Shown here: positions 16,647 to 25,499 of the stretch, in pieces
Position numbering within the stretch: position 1 is the first letter of the stretch
Layout: every line of letters starts with the position of its first letter
NCBI GenBank assembly: GCA_946405135.1
Contig: CAMJGD010000009.1
Location: forward strand, 1-64,000
Reading direction: 5' to 3'
Length of the DNA stretch: 64,000 nt
Origin: an uncultured Clostridiaceae bacterium
GTDB taxonomy: Bacteria; Bacillota; Clostridia; Clostridiales; Clostridiaceae
Notes under the pieces: generated by a model
Database searches by the model: none
The model's input: only the letters and a program-made list of their open reading frames with translations
What the model was told of the DNA's origin: nothing
Translations under genes and position numbers: made by a program

Positions 16647-17673
16647 TATTTTTCACCACTTTCTTCTTTAGTGAGTTTATGCAATTCAACACTGCATTAG
16701 ATTGTTCTATAGGAATGTTTTTTACATTAGAATCTATTATAGATATTTCAGCACCGGAGGATATCTTGGCTAATTCCTTCTGATAAGTTAACCTTTTTTC
16801 TTCATCTTCATTGTTTAACCCCTTAGTTTTAGAAGTTAAAATCATTAGAGGCTTATCGCCTAATATATTATCACTTTGAACACGTTCCCCATAAGATAGA
16901 AGACCTTTTAGTTCCTCATAATAAGTTTTACAGTAGTCATGACTCACTCTATTAGTTTTTAATATTTCACTATTTATTTCAGGTAATTTATTTAATATAT
17001 CATCCTGCCTATGAATAAAATTTATGCTGTCTAGCATCCTTACTATACCTAAATTTGAAACAATTTTCTCTGCATTTTTTATATTTTTTTCTGTTTTGAT
17101 TTCTTTTATAAACTTTTCTGTTTGGATTTCTTTTTCATTTATACAATCTATAAGCAGTAAAGCTGCTACATCTTCAGGATATTTTTTAGCATAGTTACAC
17201 ATTATGAGTCCACCGTAAGAGTGTCCCACAAGAATATACGGTCCTCTAACCCCAGACTTCTTAAGCAATTTATATAGTTCCTCTGTTTCTTCTTTAACAG
17301 TCCTATCTTTTCCTATAATTTCACTTTTTCCATAACCCGCTCTATCATAATAAAGTATATTCATATCTTTAGGCATATTTTTTATCACATTAGCCCATTC
17401 CTGACTTGTCCATCCTATATCAGATTCAAGTATAACAGTATACTTACCCTCTCCCGCAACATTATAGTAGATTTTAGATTCATCTATAGTTACCACTTTA
17501 CTTTTTTGTTTAAACTTTTCTCCTAACTTTTGTTCAGATATCTTCTCAAACAATAATCCAGAAAAAGATGCAATAAATATTACCGCAAATAAAATTTCAA
17601 AGAATTTAAATTTATTCTTTTTTTTCTTATACTTGGATTTATGCAAACTGTTTGAATAAGGTAAAAATCTCAT
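16636..17673 (-). CDS. Membrane-anchored alpha/beta hydrolase-fold protein, divergent active site
   Basis: The 345-residue protein has one N-terminal membrane helix at about 24-44 after a basic tail, then an alpha/beta hydrolase domain. The oxyanion/YYDRAGYGKS region and nucleophile elbow GHSYGG with Ser152 are present. Near the C-terminus, where relatives usually have Gly-His before NIPIEQP, this protein has Val-Lys before NIPIEQS, placing Lys318 at the catalytic-His position. It may be inactive or may use another base. It is translationally coupled to the MutS-like membrane ATPase. The substrate is unknown. Confidence 0.82.
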   Translation of the reverse strand: MRFLPYSNSLHKSKYKKKKNKFKFFEILFAVIFIASFSGLLFEKISEQKLGEKFKQKSKVVTIDESKIYYNVAGEGKYTVILESDIGWTSQEWANVIKNMPKDMNILYYDRAGYGKSEIIGKDRTVKEETEELYKLLKKSGVRGPYILVGHSYGGLIMCNYAKKYPEDVAALLLIDCINEKEIQTEKFIKEIKTEKNIKNAEKIVSNLGIVRMLDSINFIHRQDDILNKLPEINSEILKTNRVSHDYCKTYYEELKGLLSYGERVQSDNILGDKPLMILTSKTKGLNNEDEEKRLTYQKELAKISSGAEISIIDSNVKNIPIEQSNAVLNCINSLKKKVVKNNEK

Positions 17674-17732
17674 AACCCTTCTCCTTATTTAAAAAATGTT
17701 ATCAAAAATTAAAATAGAAAAAATACATATAT

Positions 17733-18755
17733 CTATCTTTCTCCTAACTTCAAATTAGGTTTTGCATTTAAGTCCAAAGATGACACATTACCTCTCATGT
17801 ACTCAAAATAAGCTGCACTTCCTATCATAGCAGCATTATCTGTACATAGAATTGGTGCTGGAAACAAAACCTTAATACCCATTTCTGCTCCTTTTTCTAT
17901 AAGATTATTTCTAAGAGCAGAATTAGAAGCCACACCACCAGCTATAGCAATCTTATCCACTGACTTCATCTTACAGGTCTTTATAACATTATCTGTAAGT
18001 ACATCTACTACAGCCTTTTGAAAAGAAGCAGCCACATCTGCATTATTTACTTCCTTTGAAGTCATATTCATTTTATTTAGATAATTAAGTACTGCCGACT
18101 TTAGACCACTAAAAGAAAAATCTAAGCATTCTTCATGAAAATTAGCTCTAGGAAACTTTATAGCATTTTCATTTCCTTCTTTTGATAACTTGTCAATTTT
18201 AGGTCCTCCTGGATATCCAAGTCCTATAGCTCTGGCTACTTTATCATAAGCCTCTCCCGCTGCATCATCTCTTGTTTGACCTATAACTTCATAGTTTCCA
18301 TAGTCTTTCATATATACTATAAAAGTATGACCTCCTGACACCACAAGGCATACAAAAGGCGGCTCTAAATCCTTATGCTCTATAAAATTAGCACTAATAT
18401 GACCTTCTATGTGATTTACTCCTATAAGAGGTTTTTTTAACGCATAGGCCAATCCTTTAGCATACTGAAGTCCTACTAACAAAGCACCTACTAGACCTGG
18501 CCCATAGGTTACCCCTATAGCATCAATATCCTTTAGCTCTAAATCTGCCTCCTTAAGAGCAGATTCCACCACCCAGTTTATAGCTTCAATATGCTTTCTT
18601 GAAGCTACTTCTGGAACTACTCCTCCAAACTTTTTATGTATATCTATCTGTGAAGAGATAATATTAGACAATACCTCTCTACCATTAACTACCACTGCTG
18701 CAGCAGTTTCATCGCAACTGCTTTCTATAGCAAGTATCTTTATATCCTTGTTCAT
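17733..18755 (-). CDS. tsaD: tRNA N6-threonylcarbamoyladenosine transferase TsaD
   Basis: The 340-residue protein is a full-length TsaD/Kae1/Gcp. It begins with the ASKHA ATPase motif [14 protein letters not shown], has the metal-binding HIEGH near residue 112, the [15 protein letters not shown] segment and the C-terminal CTDNAAMIG. With TsaB, TsaC and TsaE, not encoded here, it transfers threonylcarbamoyl to A37 of tRNAs reading ANN codons. It is essential in most bacteria. The start ATG and length are as expected. Confidence 0.96.
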   Translation of the reverse strand: MNKDIKILAIESSCDETAAAVVVNGREVLSNIISSQIDIHKKFGGVVPEVASRKHIEAINWVVESALKEADLELKDIDAIGVTYGPGLVGALLVGLQYAKGLAYALKKPLIGVNHIEGHISANFIEHKDLEPPFVCLVVSGGHTFIVYMKDYGNYEVIGQTRDDAAGEAYDKVARAIGLGYPGGPKIDKLSKEGNENAIKFPRANFHEECLDFSFSGLKSAVLNYLNKMNMTSKEVNNADVAASFQKAVVDVLTDNVIKTCKMKSVDKIAIAGGVASNSALRNNLIEKGAEMGIKVLFPAPILCTDNAAMIGSAAYFEYMRGNVSSLDLNAKPNLKLGER

Positions 18756-18913
18756 AACTTATCATCCTCGTTTTCATAACATTTTATCCATATTGTATTA
18801 TACTTTATACATAGTCTATAATCAAATATAATAATTACTTAAGTCCATTGTAAAATACGTAAAATAACTTTAGAATGTTATATGTAAAATAAAATATAAA
18901 GGAGTTCTTTTCC

Positions 18914-19549
18914 ATGGCTAATAATTATGCAAAAGTTGTAGTAAAAGGCTCTCCCATATCAAAATCTAACTTTAAACTGTTTAATTTAAATGGAAGAGCT
19001 ATATTACCATATAATTCTGGAAAATATCATGACAGATACGCATTATACGAAGAAGAAATCGCTTATGCTGCAAGAAGTCAAAATCCTAATCTGACTTTTA
19101 CTGAATCTTTAATAGCCGTTTTAAAAGTGTTTTATAAAAGCAGTAAAAGGCACCCGGATACAAATAATATAACAAAAAGTATATTCGATGGTATAGAAAA
19201 AAGCGGTCTTATTATAAATGATGCACAAGTAAGAAGACTGATTATAGAAGAATTCTATGATGAAATAAATCCTAGATTTGAACTAGAACTCTTTGCTGAA
19301 AGTGAATTCTATATGGATTATGATATATTAAAACGAGATAAATCAGAAACTCCTATAGAATATTCTAGCCCGCCAAATAGAAAAAACAAAAATTCATATT
19401 CAAATAACGCCAAAAAATCTTCAAACCTTTCTATAGAAGGAACTAATGTTTGCGAAATATGCGGCAAAAGTTTAAATAAGACAAACTCTGTATCTGCTAA
19501 CAAAGGGAAGATATTAATATGCAGAGACTGCTTAAAAAAACTTTTTTAG
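18914..19549 (+). CDS. RusA-like nuclease-fold protein with C-terminal zinc ribbon
   Basis: The 211-residue protein has an N-terminal RusA-type domain (about 1-135). The motif HPDTNNITKSIFDGI (80-94) and INDAQV (101-106) match the RusA catalytic region. Asp82, Lys88 and Asp103 are kept, but the second acidic residue of the usual Asp-x-Asp-Asn motif is Asn84. A polar linker leads to a zinc ribbon with Cys180, Cys183, Cys203 and Cys206. RusA cuts Holliday junctions and is usually phage-borne; no phage genes are near here. Ribosome binding is good (AAAGGAG). The gene converges with, and overlaps by 4 nt, the methyltransferase gene. Catalytic activity is uncertain. Confidence 0.72.
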   Translation: MANNYAKVVVKGSPISKSNFKLFNLNGRAILPYNSGKYHDRYALYEEEIAYAARSQNPNLTFTESLIAVLKVFYKSSKRHPDTNNITKSIFDGIEKSGLIINDAQVRRLIIEEFYDEINPRFELELFAESEFYMDYDILKRDKSETPIEYSSPPNRKNKNSYSNNAKKSSNLSIEGTNVCEICGKSLNKTNSVSANKGKILICRDCLKKLF

Positions 19550-20397
19550 GATTTTATAAGCTCAATCATAGCTTTTATATGGGATGGTGTAGTACCACAA
19601 CAGCCTCCTATATAAAATGCTCCTGCTTTCTTTAAATCATACATTGCTTTAGCAAATCTATTTCCATCTATACCATAATGTAATTCCTTATTATATACTT
19701 TAGGGCTGCCTAAATTAGGTTTTGCTATAATAGGCAGTTCCGTATTATTTGAAAAACTTTTTACTATATTACAGCATTTTTCAGGTTCCATAGAACAATT
19801 TAAGCCTATTGCTTGTATATCCATAGACTCCATTGACTTTAAAATAGTATTTACATCTTCCCCTGAATATATCTTTCCCAATTCATTAAAGGTAAAACTG
19901 CAAAATATAGGTATATGTAAATCTTTAAAAGCTTCTACAGCAATAACAGCCTCCTTTAAATCATACATGGTTTCTATAAATATTATATCAATAGGAAGGT
20001 ACTTTATCACTTTTGAAATATTCATAAAAGATCTAAAAGCCTCTTTACTGCTAATATCTCCTTTTTCTCCTATGTTTAAACCTAAAGGTCCTATATCATA
20101 GGCTATACTTCTCCCTTTTGATGCTCTTTTAGCTATGGTCACTGAAGAAATTATCATATCTTCCATAGAGTATTTATCTTGTTTAATACTCTTATCATTT
20201 ATTCTAAAGCTATTAGTAAGTATAATATCACATCCAGCTTCCACATAAGCTTCATGAACTTTGCTTACTATTTCAGGTCTTTCTATATTGCAGTAAGGTA
20301 TATAATCATAATCACTTATACCATAGTATCTCAGTAAAGTTCCCATGGCCCCATCTAAAAAAACACATTCTCTAGAACTAAATTTTGATATATTCAT
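19546..20397 (-). CDS. Homocysteine S-methyltransferase family protein
   Basis: The 283-residue TIM-barrel protein matches the N-terminal domain of MetH and the MmuM/BHMT family. It has FLDGAMGTLL near the start and the three zinc-binding cysteines: Cys201 (GLNCS) and Cys266-Cys267 (GGCCGT). It would transfer a methyl group to homocysteine from an unidentified donor such as S-methylmethionine, betaine or a methylated corrinoid. No cobalamin or folate domain is fused. It is monocistronic and convergent with the RusA-like gene. Confidence 0.85.
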   Translation of the reverse strand: MNISKFSSRECVFLDGAMGTLLRYYGISDYDYIPYCNIERPEIVSKVHEAYVEAGCDIILTNSFRINDKSIKQDKYSMEDMIISSVTIAKRASKGRSIAYDIGPLGLNIGEKGDISSKEAFRSFMNISKVIKYLPIDIIFIETMYDLKEAVIAVEAFKDLHIPIFCSFTFNELGKIYSGEDVNTILKSMESMDIQAIGLNCSMEPEKCCNIVKSFSNNTELPIIAKPNLGSPKVYNKELHYGIDGNRFAKAMYDLKKAGAFYIGGCCGTTPSHIKAMIELIKS

Positions 20398-20572
20398 TTC
20401 ATCAACTCCCAGGATTTAATAGCTTTTAAGTATTATAACAAAAATTAGAGTGATGCATCCTTTTTATTATATGCTAATTTTGTACCTTTTCACATATTAT
20501 AACAAAAGTTATACGTAAAATATAAGTGGTTGTGTTATAATTTTTTTTGACAATGTGATTTAGGAGGAAAAC

Positions 20573-21151
20573 ATGAAAATAGTATGTATAGGTGACAGTT
20601 TGACTTTTGGATATGGAGTAAATAAAAAAGATAGATGGGTAGAACTATCTAAATCCATATTAAAACACAAAAATATAGAAATAGTAAATAAAGGAGTGAA
20701 TGGAGATACCACTTCTGGAATTCTATCAAGATTTTATGATGATGTGATAGATGAGAACCCAAGTCATGTATTCATAATGTGCGGAAGTAATGATTTTCTT
20801 ATGGGCCTTTCTGTAGACTATGTATTTAAAAACCTTCTACTTATGATTAAAGATGCTGAAGAAAATAGCATTATACCTATAATAGGAATTCAGCCCTCTA
20901 TAATAAGTGAATTGGCAAATATACATTGGGAACCTTATTTAAATTACTCTTTTATGAATTCTTGTATCCTTGCCTATAAAAAAATGGTTGTAGAATACTG
21001 TACTTGTAACCATATAGCTTTTGTAGATTTTCATTCGCAGTTTTTAAATATTATAGACCATAACGAAAATACTTTTTACATAGATGGACTGCATTTAAAT
21101 GCTAAGGAAAATAAATTAATGGCAGAAAATTTTACTCATACTATTCTATAA
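20573..21151 (+). CDS. SGNH/GDSL-family hydrolase
   Basis: The 192-residue cytoplasmic protein has all SGNH blocks: Ser9 in IGDSLTFGYGV, the Gly of block II, Asn in CGSNDF, and Asp171/His174 in DGLHLN. There is no signal peptide, so it acts in the cytoplasm, as TesA-like lysophospholipase/esterases without leader do. TTTAGGAGG precedes the ATG. It stands alone and ends in a strong terminator. The physiological ester is unknown. Confidence 0.9.
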   Translation: MKIVCIGDSLTFGYGVNKKDRWVELSKSILKHKNIEIVNKGVNGDTTSGILSRFYDDVIDENPSHVFIMCGSNDFLMGLSVDYVFKNLLLMIKDAEENSIIPIIGIQPSIISELANIHWEPYLNYSFMNSCILAYKKMVVEYCTCNHIAFVDFHSQFLNIIDHNENTFYIDGLHLNAKENKLMAENFTHTIL

Positions 21152-21197
21152 ATTAAAATAGCTTACAACCCTGTGTGATTGCAAGCTATTTTAATTT
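21150..21197. terminator. Terminator between SGNH hydrolase and DUF1667 gene
   Basis: Perfect 15-bp arms (21150-21164 and 21183-21197) carry A/T tracts on both sides. It can serve both convergent transcripts. Confidence 0.8.
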
Positions 21198-21222
21198 ATA
21201 TATTAATTTTGAAAAAGAACTA

Positions 21223-21594
21223 TTATTGATTTTTTGAATCAATTTTTCTTGTAGCTATAATATTTATTCCAGTATTTGCAATGTTTTTAAGTACTATATC
21301 TCCAATATTTACAGGTGCCTTTACCTTAACACCTTTTAACTGTTTTACACAATCAAATATTTTATCTTTTGGAATATCCTGTTCTGTTTTTACAGGAAGC
21401 ATATCTACTTCTCCATTTTCAACTTTTACAGAAGAGGTTACTATTCTAGTAGGATTAGTACATTCTTTCTTACCATACTCTTCTCCTCTTTTACAAGTAT
21501 TGCCTTTAACACTTATAACTTCTTTTCCTTCCATTTCTACTTCAAGCATACATCCCATGGGGCATCCTATACAAACTAATTCTCTTTTAGTCAT
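21223..21594 (-). CDS. DUF1667 cysteine-rich protein of the glycerol-3-phosphate oxidation operon
   Basis: The 123-residue protein has five N-terminal cysteines (8, 11, 15, 34 and 45) in the pattern CxGCPxGC...CxxG...C typical of DUF1667, and probably binds an iron-sulfur cluster. It lies 6 nt after the FAD-oxidoreductase gene, which itself follows the GlpA-like gene. DUF1667 with these two flavoproteins is a recurring three-gene set in anaerobes; it may be the electron-transfer subunit, by analogy with GlpC, though it is unrelated in sequence to GlpC. Confidence 0.85.
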   Translation of the reverse strand: MTKRELVCIGCPMGCMLEVEMEGKEVISVKGNTCKRGEEYGKKECTNPTRIVTSSVKVENGEVDMLPVKTEQDIPKDKIFDCVKQLKGVKVKAPVNIGDIVLKNIANTGINIIATRKIDSKNQ

Positions 21595-21600
21595 CTTATC

Positions 21601-22860
21601 CTACTCCCTTTCCACCTTTACTGTTATTTTTTTACACCCCTTATATTTTTCAAAAAGCTCCTTTGATAATCTTACAGTTTCCATCTCTCCTGGAGTAAGA
21701 ATTCTCTTCTTTATATGCATTTCTCTTTTTTCATCAAAGTAAACTGAAATATATGCATCTTTATATACATCACCAACTCTAAATCTTATATCTAATTGTT
21801 TCTCCACATTATTTGGATTCACAGATTTAGGTACTGTATATCTAACTCCCTCTGTAGCTACTATTTCGATTTTTTCTCCATTGAAACGCATGCCTTTAAT
21901 ATATTTAGCTGCATTTTTACCTGCGTTGTAACTCTCTAATGTAACATTATCCACTAAATCATGAACATGAAGTACATTTCCACAGGCAAATATACCTTCC
22001 TTTTCAGTCTGCATGCTTTCATCAACTTCTGGTCCCCCTGTTACATTAGACAACTTTATTTTAGCTTTTCTTGATATTTCATTTTCAGGCAAAAGTCCTA
22101 CGGATAAAAGTAGTGTATCACAAGATATATATTCTTCGGTACCTGGAATTTGTCTCCTGTTTTCATCCACTTTAGCTATAGTTACCCCTTCTACTCTGTC
22201 TTTACCTTTTATATCTATTACGGTATGACTTAATTTAAGTGGAATACCAAAATCATCAAGACATTGAACTATGTTTCTTTTAAGTCCACTAGAATAAGGC
22301 ATCAGCTCTACTACAGCCTTAACTTTTGCTCCTTCTAAAGTCATCCTTCTTGCCATTATAAGTCCTATATCTCCTGAGCCTAATATGACTATTTCCTTTC
22401 CGGGCATATATCCTTCTATGTTAACAAATTTTTGTGCTGTACCTGCAGTATATATACCAGCACATCTGCTTCCTGGTATATTTATAGCTCCTCTTGGCCT
22501 TTCTCTACATCCCATGGATAATATTACACTTTTTGCTTTTATTTCTACTATTCCATCTTCAGGATTTACAGCTGTTATAACTTTATCTCCATTTAAATCT
22601 AAAACCATAGTATTTAACTTATAAGGGATTTTTAATTCTTCTATTTTATTTATGAACCTTTGTGAGTACTCTGGTCCAGTAAGCTCTTCTTTAAAAGTAT
22701 GAAGTCCAAATCCATTATGGATGCATTGATTTAAAATTCCTCCTAAATGATCCTCTCTTTCAAGTATCATTATACTATCAATGCCATCTTCTTTAGCTGC
22801 CACAGCAGCAGCCATTCCAGCAGGACCCCCTCCTATAACAACTATATCAAACTCTTGCAT
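21601..22860 (-). CDS. NAD(P)/FAD-dependent oxidoreductase, GlpA-associated
   Basis: The 419-residue flavoprotein has an N-terminal FAD-binding GGGPAGMAAAVAA and an internal NAD(P) motif GSGDIGLIMARR, the layout of the pyridine-nucleotide-disulfide oxidoreductase class without redox-active CxxC. A FACGN motif follows that binds the FAD ribitol. It sits between the GlpA-like and DUF1667 genes and likely passes electrons from glycerol-3-phosphate oxidation to an acceptor such as NAD or a quinone-independent carrier. The precise acceptor is unknown. It is cytoplasmic. Confidence 0.85.
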   Translation of the reverse strand: MQEFDIVVIGGGPAGMAAAVAAKEDGIDSIMILEREDHLGGILNQCIHNGFGLHTFKEELTGPEYSQRFINKIEELKIPYKLNTMVLDLNGDKVITAVNPEDGIVEIKAKSVILSMGCRERPRGAINIPGSRCAGIYTAGTAQKFVNIEGYMPGKEIVILGSGDIGLIMARRMTLEGAKVKAVVELMPYSSGLKRNIVQCLDDFGIPLKLSHTVIDIKGKDRVEGVTIAKVDENRRQIPGTEEYISCDTLLLSVGLLPENEISRKAKIKLSNVTGGPEVDESMQTEKEGIFACGNVLHVHDLVDNVTLESYNAGKNAAKYIKGMRFNGEKIEIVATEGVRYTVPKSVNPNNVEKQLDIRFRVGDVYKDAYISVYFDEKREMHIKKRILTPGEMETVRLSKELFEKYKGCKKITVKVERE

Positions 22861-22899
22861 GTTTAACCCTCCACTCTGTTAATAAAATAATGATGGTTA

Positions 22900-24336
22900 C
22901 TAAATGTCCTCTTTATTTTCGCCTATCAATATATTTGAATTACCTCTATTTTTCTTTACTTCAGTAACTGGAACATTCAATTCCTTAGCTAATATATCTA
23001 CTATTCTACTTGAACAAAATCCGCCTTGGCATCTTCCCATACCGGATCTAGTTCTTCTCTTAACTCCATCTAAAGTCTTTGCTCCTAGTGGTCTTCTTAT
23101 AGCATCTAATATTTCTGCTTCAGTTACTACCTCACATCTGCAAATTACCTTACCAAATTTAGAATCCTTCTCTATAAGTTCTCTTCTCTCCTGATTACTC
23201 ATCTCTCTAAATCTTGGTATTCCTTTTCTTATAGGATTAAAGTTATCCTTCTTTTTAGGATTTAATTTTTCTAAAACTATATCTTTTATCATTTCTCCTA
23301 TAGCGGGAGCACTAGTTAATCCTGGGGATTCTATTCCTGCAGCATTTATGAAGTTTGGTGCATCTTCTGCCTCACCTATAATAAAATCATCTCCGGTAGA
23401 GTGAGCTCTTAATCCTGAAAAGGAAGTTATTATCTGATTCATTGGAATGTTTTTAACACTAAGCTTAGCCTTTAATATAATATCATCCAATCCCGCTTTT
23501 GTTGTAATTAAATCTTCCTTGTCTTCTATATTCACAGCATTTGGTCCAACTAAAAGGTTTCCATCCACTGTAGGAGTTACTAATACACCTTTACCCATTT
23601 TAGTAGGCAGCTGGAATATAGTTCTAGTTACCATATTTCCTACAGCTTTATCGAATAAGCAATATTCTCCTCTTCTTGGTACTATCTTAATTTTATCATT
23701 ACTTACCATATTATTTATTTCATCTGAAAAAAGGCCTGCAGCATTTATCACCAATTTCGTTTCTATATCACCTTTATCAGTGTTTATGATATATCCATTC
23801 TCTGATTTTTTTACATGTTTAACCTCTGTATTTAATTTAAATTCTACTCCATTTACAAAAGCATTTTCAGCTAAGGCTATAGTCATTTCGTAAGGACAAA
23901 CTATTCCTCCTGTAGGTGCATATAAAGCTGCCACTACCTCTTCTGAAACATTAGGTTCCATGGATTTTAGCTCTTCTTTTGTCAGTATTTTCACATTAGG
24001 AACTCCATTGATATCTCCCTGCTTTTTTAAAGCTTCCAGTTTATCCATATGCTCTTCATCAAAGCATAAAACTAGAGAACCTACTCTTTTTAAAGGAAAA
24101 TCCAACTCTTCTGCTAACTTATCAAACATAGCATTACCTTTTACATTTAGTTTTGCTTTTAAAGTGCCAGGTTTAGCATCAAATCCTGCATGAACTATAG
24201 CACTATTTGCCTTTGTGGTACCAGAAGCCACATCTTCACCTTTGTCTAGAACACAAACTTTTAAATCGTACCTGCTCAGTTCTCTGGCAACAGAAGCTCC
24301 TACAACACCTGCTCCAATAATAGTAACATCATACAT
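22900..24336 (-). CDS. glpA: GlpA-like anaerobic glycerol-3-phosphate dehydrogenase
   Basis: The 478-residue protein has a GlpA/GlpD-type FAD domain (GAGVVGASVARELS near residue 8) and a C-terminal BFD-like [2Fe-2S] domain (about 405-460) with cysteines in CRCEVV and CQGGFCS. It would oxidise glycerol-3-phosphate to dihydroxyacetone phosphate, although some relatives act on other hydroxyacids. A TTG at 24339 is possible, but the ATG at 24336 sits 6 nt after GGAGGG. It heads the operon with the FAD oxidoreductase and DUF1667 gene. A strong terminator lies inside its leader, suggesting antitermination control. Confidence 0.85.
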   Translation of the reverse strand: MYDVTIIGAGVVGASVARELSRYDLKVCVLDKGEDVASGTTKANSAIVHAGFDAKPGTLKAKLNVKGNAMFDKLAEELDFPLKRVGSLVLCFDEEHMDKLEALKKQGDINGVPNVKILTKEELKSMEPNVSEEVVAALYAPTGGIVCPYEMTIALAENAFVNGVEFKLNTEVKHVKKSENGYIINTDKGDIETKLVINAAGLFSDEINNMVSNDKIKIVPRRGEYCLFDKAVGNMVTRTIFQLPTKMGKGVLVTPTVDGNLLVGPNAVNIEDKEDLITTKAGLDDIILKAKLSVKNIPMNQIITSFSGLRAHSTGDDFIIGEAEDAPNFINAAGIESPGLTSAPAIGEMIKDIVLEKLNPKKKDNFNPIRKGIPRFREMSNQERRELIEKDSKFGKVICRCEVVTEAEILDAIRRPLGAKTLDGVKRRTRSGMGRCQGGFCSSRIVDILAKELNVPVTEVKKNRGNSNILIGENKEDI

Positions 24337-24370
24337 CAAAAACCCTCCCTACTTTATTACATAAACAAAA

Positions 24371-24412
24371 AAGAGAACACAAATTTAAGTAAATCTTAAA
24401 TTTGGTTCTCTT
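24371..24412 (-). terminator. Leader terminator/attenuator upstream of glpA
   Basis: The minus-strand RNA forms an 18-bp stem with one bulged base (outer arms 24405-24412 and 24371-24378, inner arms 24395-24403 and 24381-24389), followed by TTTTGTTTAT. It lies between the predicted promoter and the coding start. Confidence 0.85.
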
Positions 24413-24448
24413 CAACTCTACCAAATAATCATTTTTAACTTTGTCTTA

Positions 24449-24477
24449 ATTTTATCATAGTATATGAACAAATTCAA
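24449..24477 (-). promoter_or_regulatory. Promoter of glpA operon
   Basis: On the minus strand TTGAAT (24477-24472) and TAAAAT (24454-24449) are 17 bp apart. The start of transcription near 24442 would give a leader of about 105 nt containing the terminator hairpin. Confidence 0.6.
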
Positions 24478-24519
24478 TATACTTAACAAAATATTTTGAA
24501 AAAATGATATATGCTTATT

Positions 24520-25329
24520 TTAATCATAGATATATTCACTTACATAGTTTACCTTTCCATCCTGTGTATATATAATTTTGCTTATATCTCCATTTTCATT
24601 ATAATAACATTGATCTTTAAGCTTTTCTATTTTAGTAAAAAGACTATTATCATCTCTGACAAAATCCCTTGGTAAAGCCAATCCTTTAGGTACTATAAAA
24701 GACTCGTATTTTTCTTGTTTACTAAGGTCTTTTATTATAAATTCTCTAAATGCATATCCCATAATACCTATAATTAAACCCTTTTCTCCTTTGTAGGTTA
24801 CTTCCACTATGTTTTTACTTAAATTATAATGATAGTCTTTATAAACCCCAGAATCAGTACTAATAATTTCTATATTATCATAATCATTATAAACGTATTC
24901 ATAACTAAGTAAAATTTCATCTTTGTTCCTACTATATTTTTTAACTAATTGCTCTTTTATAATCTTTTCGTCTTTATATTCAAAAATAGAATAAAGAGTG
25001 TAATCCTCATACTGATTAATACCGCATATACACTTAATGTTATAGTCTTCATCATATACTATTTCATTTATATATTCTATTGAAGCATTGCTATCTTTCA
25101 TAACTATTTTGAATAGATAACCAACTTCATCATACCTGTACTCTTTAATATAGATAACATTATTTTTACTATCTTTAAATATTTCTTTTACTTCATTATC
25201 TCTAAATTTTCTTTCACAGATTCTAAATATGCTGCTATTTGCATCTCCAATTATCTTTTTTTTCCAGGATTTTTCCCAAAGGTTTATAGTTTTTATTTCA
25301 TAAAAAAATTCAACTAAATCATTTATCAA
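24520..25329 (-). CDS. Hypothetical protein with YD/RHS-like motifs
   Basis: The 269-residue protein is not recognised with confidence. It is rich in Tyr, Asp, Glu and Lys and has repeated beta-hairpin-like segments of the form EYRYDEVGYL, EYVYNDYDNI and YNENGDISKI, spaced irregularly, which resemble degenerate YD (RHS-type) repeats. No signal peptide or membrane helix is present. The start is TTG after GAGGTG. It is monocistronic, downstream of the iron-sulfur protein but separated by a terminator. A cytoplasmic remnant or orphan of an RHS-type protein is possible. Confidence 0.6.
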   Translation of the reverse strand: MINDLVEFFYEIKTINLWEKSWKKKIIGDANSSIFRICERKFRDNEVKEIFKDSKNNVIYIKEYRYDEVGYLFKIVMKDSNASIEYINEIVYDEDYNIKCICGINQYEDYTLYSIFEYKDEKIIKEQLVKKYSRNKDEILLSYEYVYNDYDNIEIISTDSGVYKDYHYNLSKNIVEVTYKGEKGLIIGIMGYAFREFIIKDLSKQEKYESFIVPKGLALPRDFVRDDNSLFTKIEKLKDQCYYNENGDISKIIYTQDGKVNYVSEYIYD

Positions 25330-25452
25330 GCTTCTTCACCTCATCTAACACTTTAGATCAGAATAAAAATTGATAATGTAAAATTTTTCCTCGTTTCATT
25401 AATTATAGTATACTTATATTATATACGCAATATTGTTATTAAAGATTACATA

Positions 25453-25493
25453 AAAAAGAGTTTCATAATTTTTTAATAAATGAAACTCTTTTT
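25453..25493. terminator. Terminator after iron-sulfur protein gene
   Basis: Perfect 14-bp arms (25453-25466 and 25480-25493) have A and T runs on either side, so it can act on both strands; its natural use is for the minus-strand gene ending at 25500. Confidence 0.85.
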
Positions 25494-25499
25494 ACTTCT

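Noticed and set aside
18914-19549. RusA-like gene taken as evidence of a prophage
   Set aside because: No other phage genes, integrase or attachment-site repeats were found nearby.
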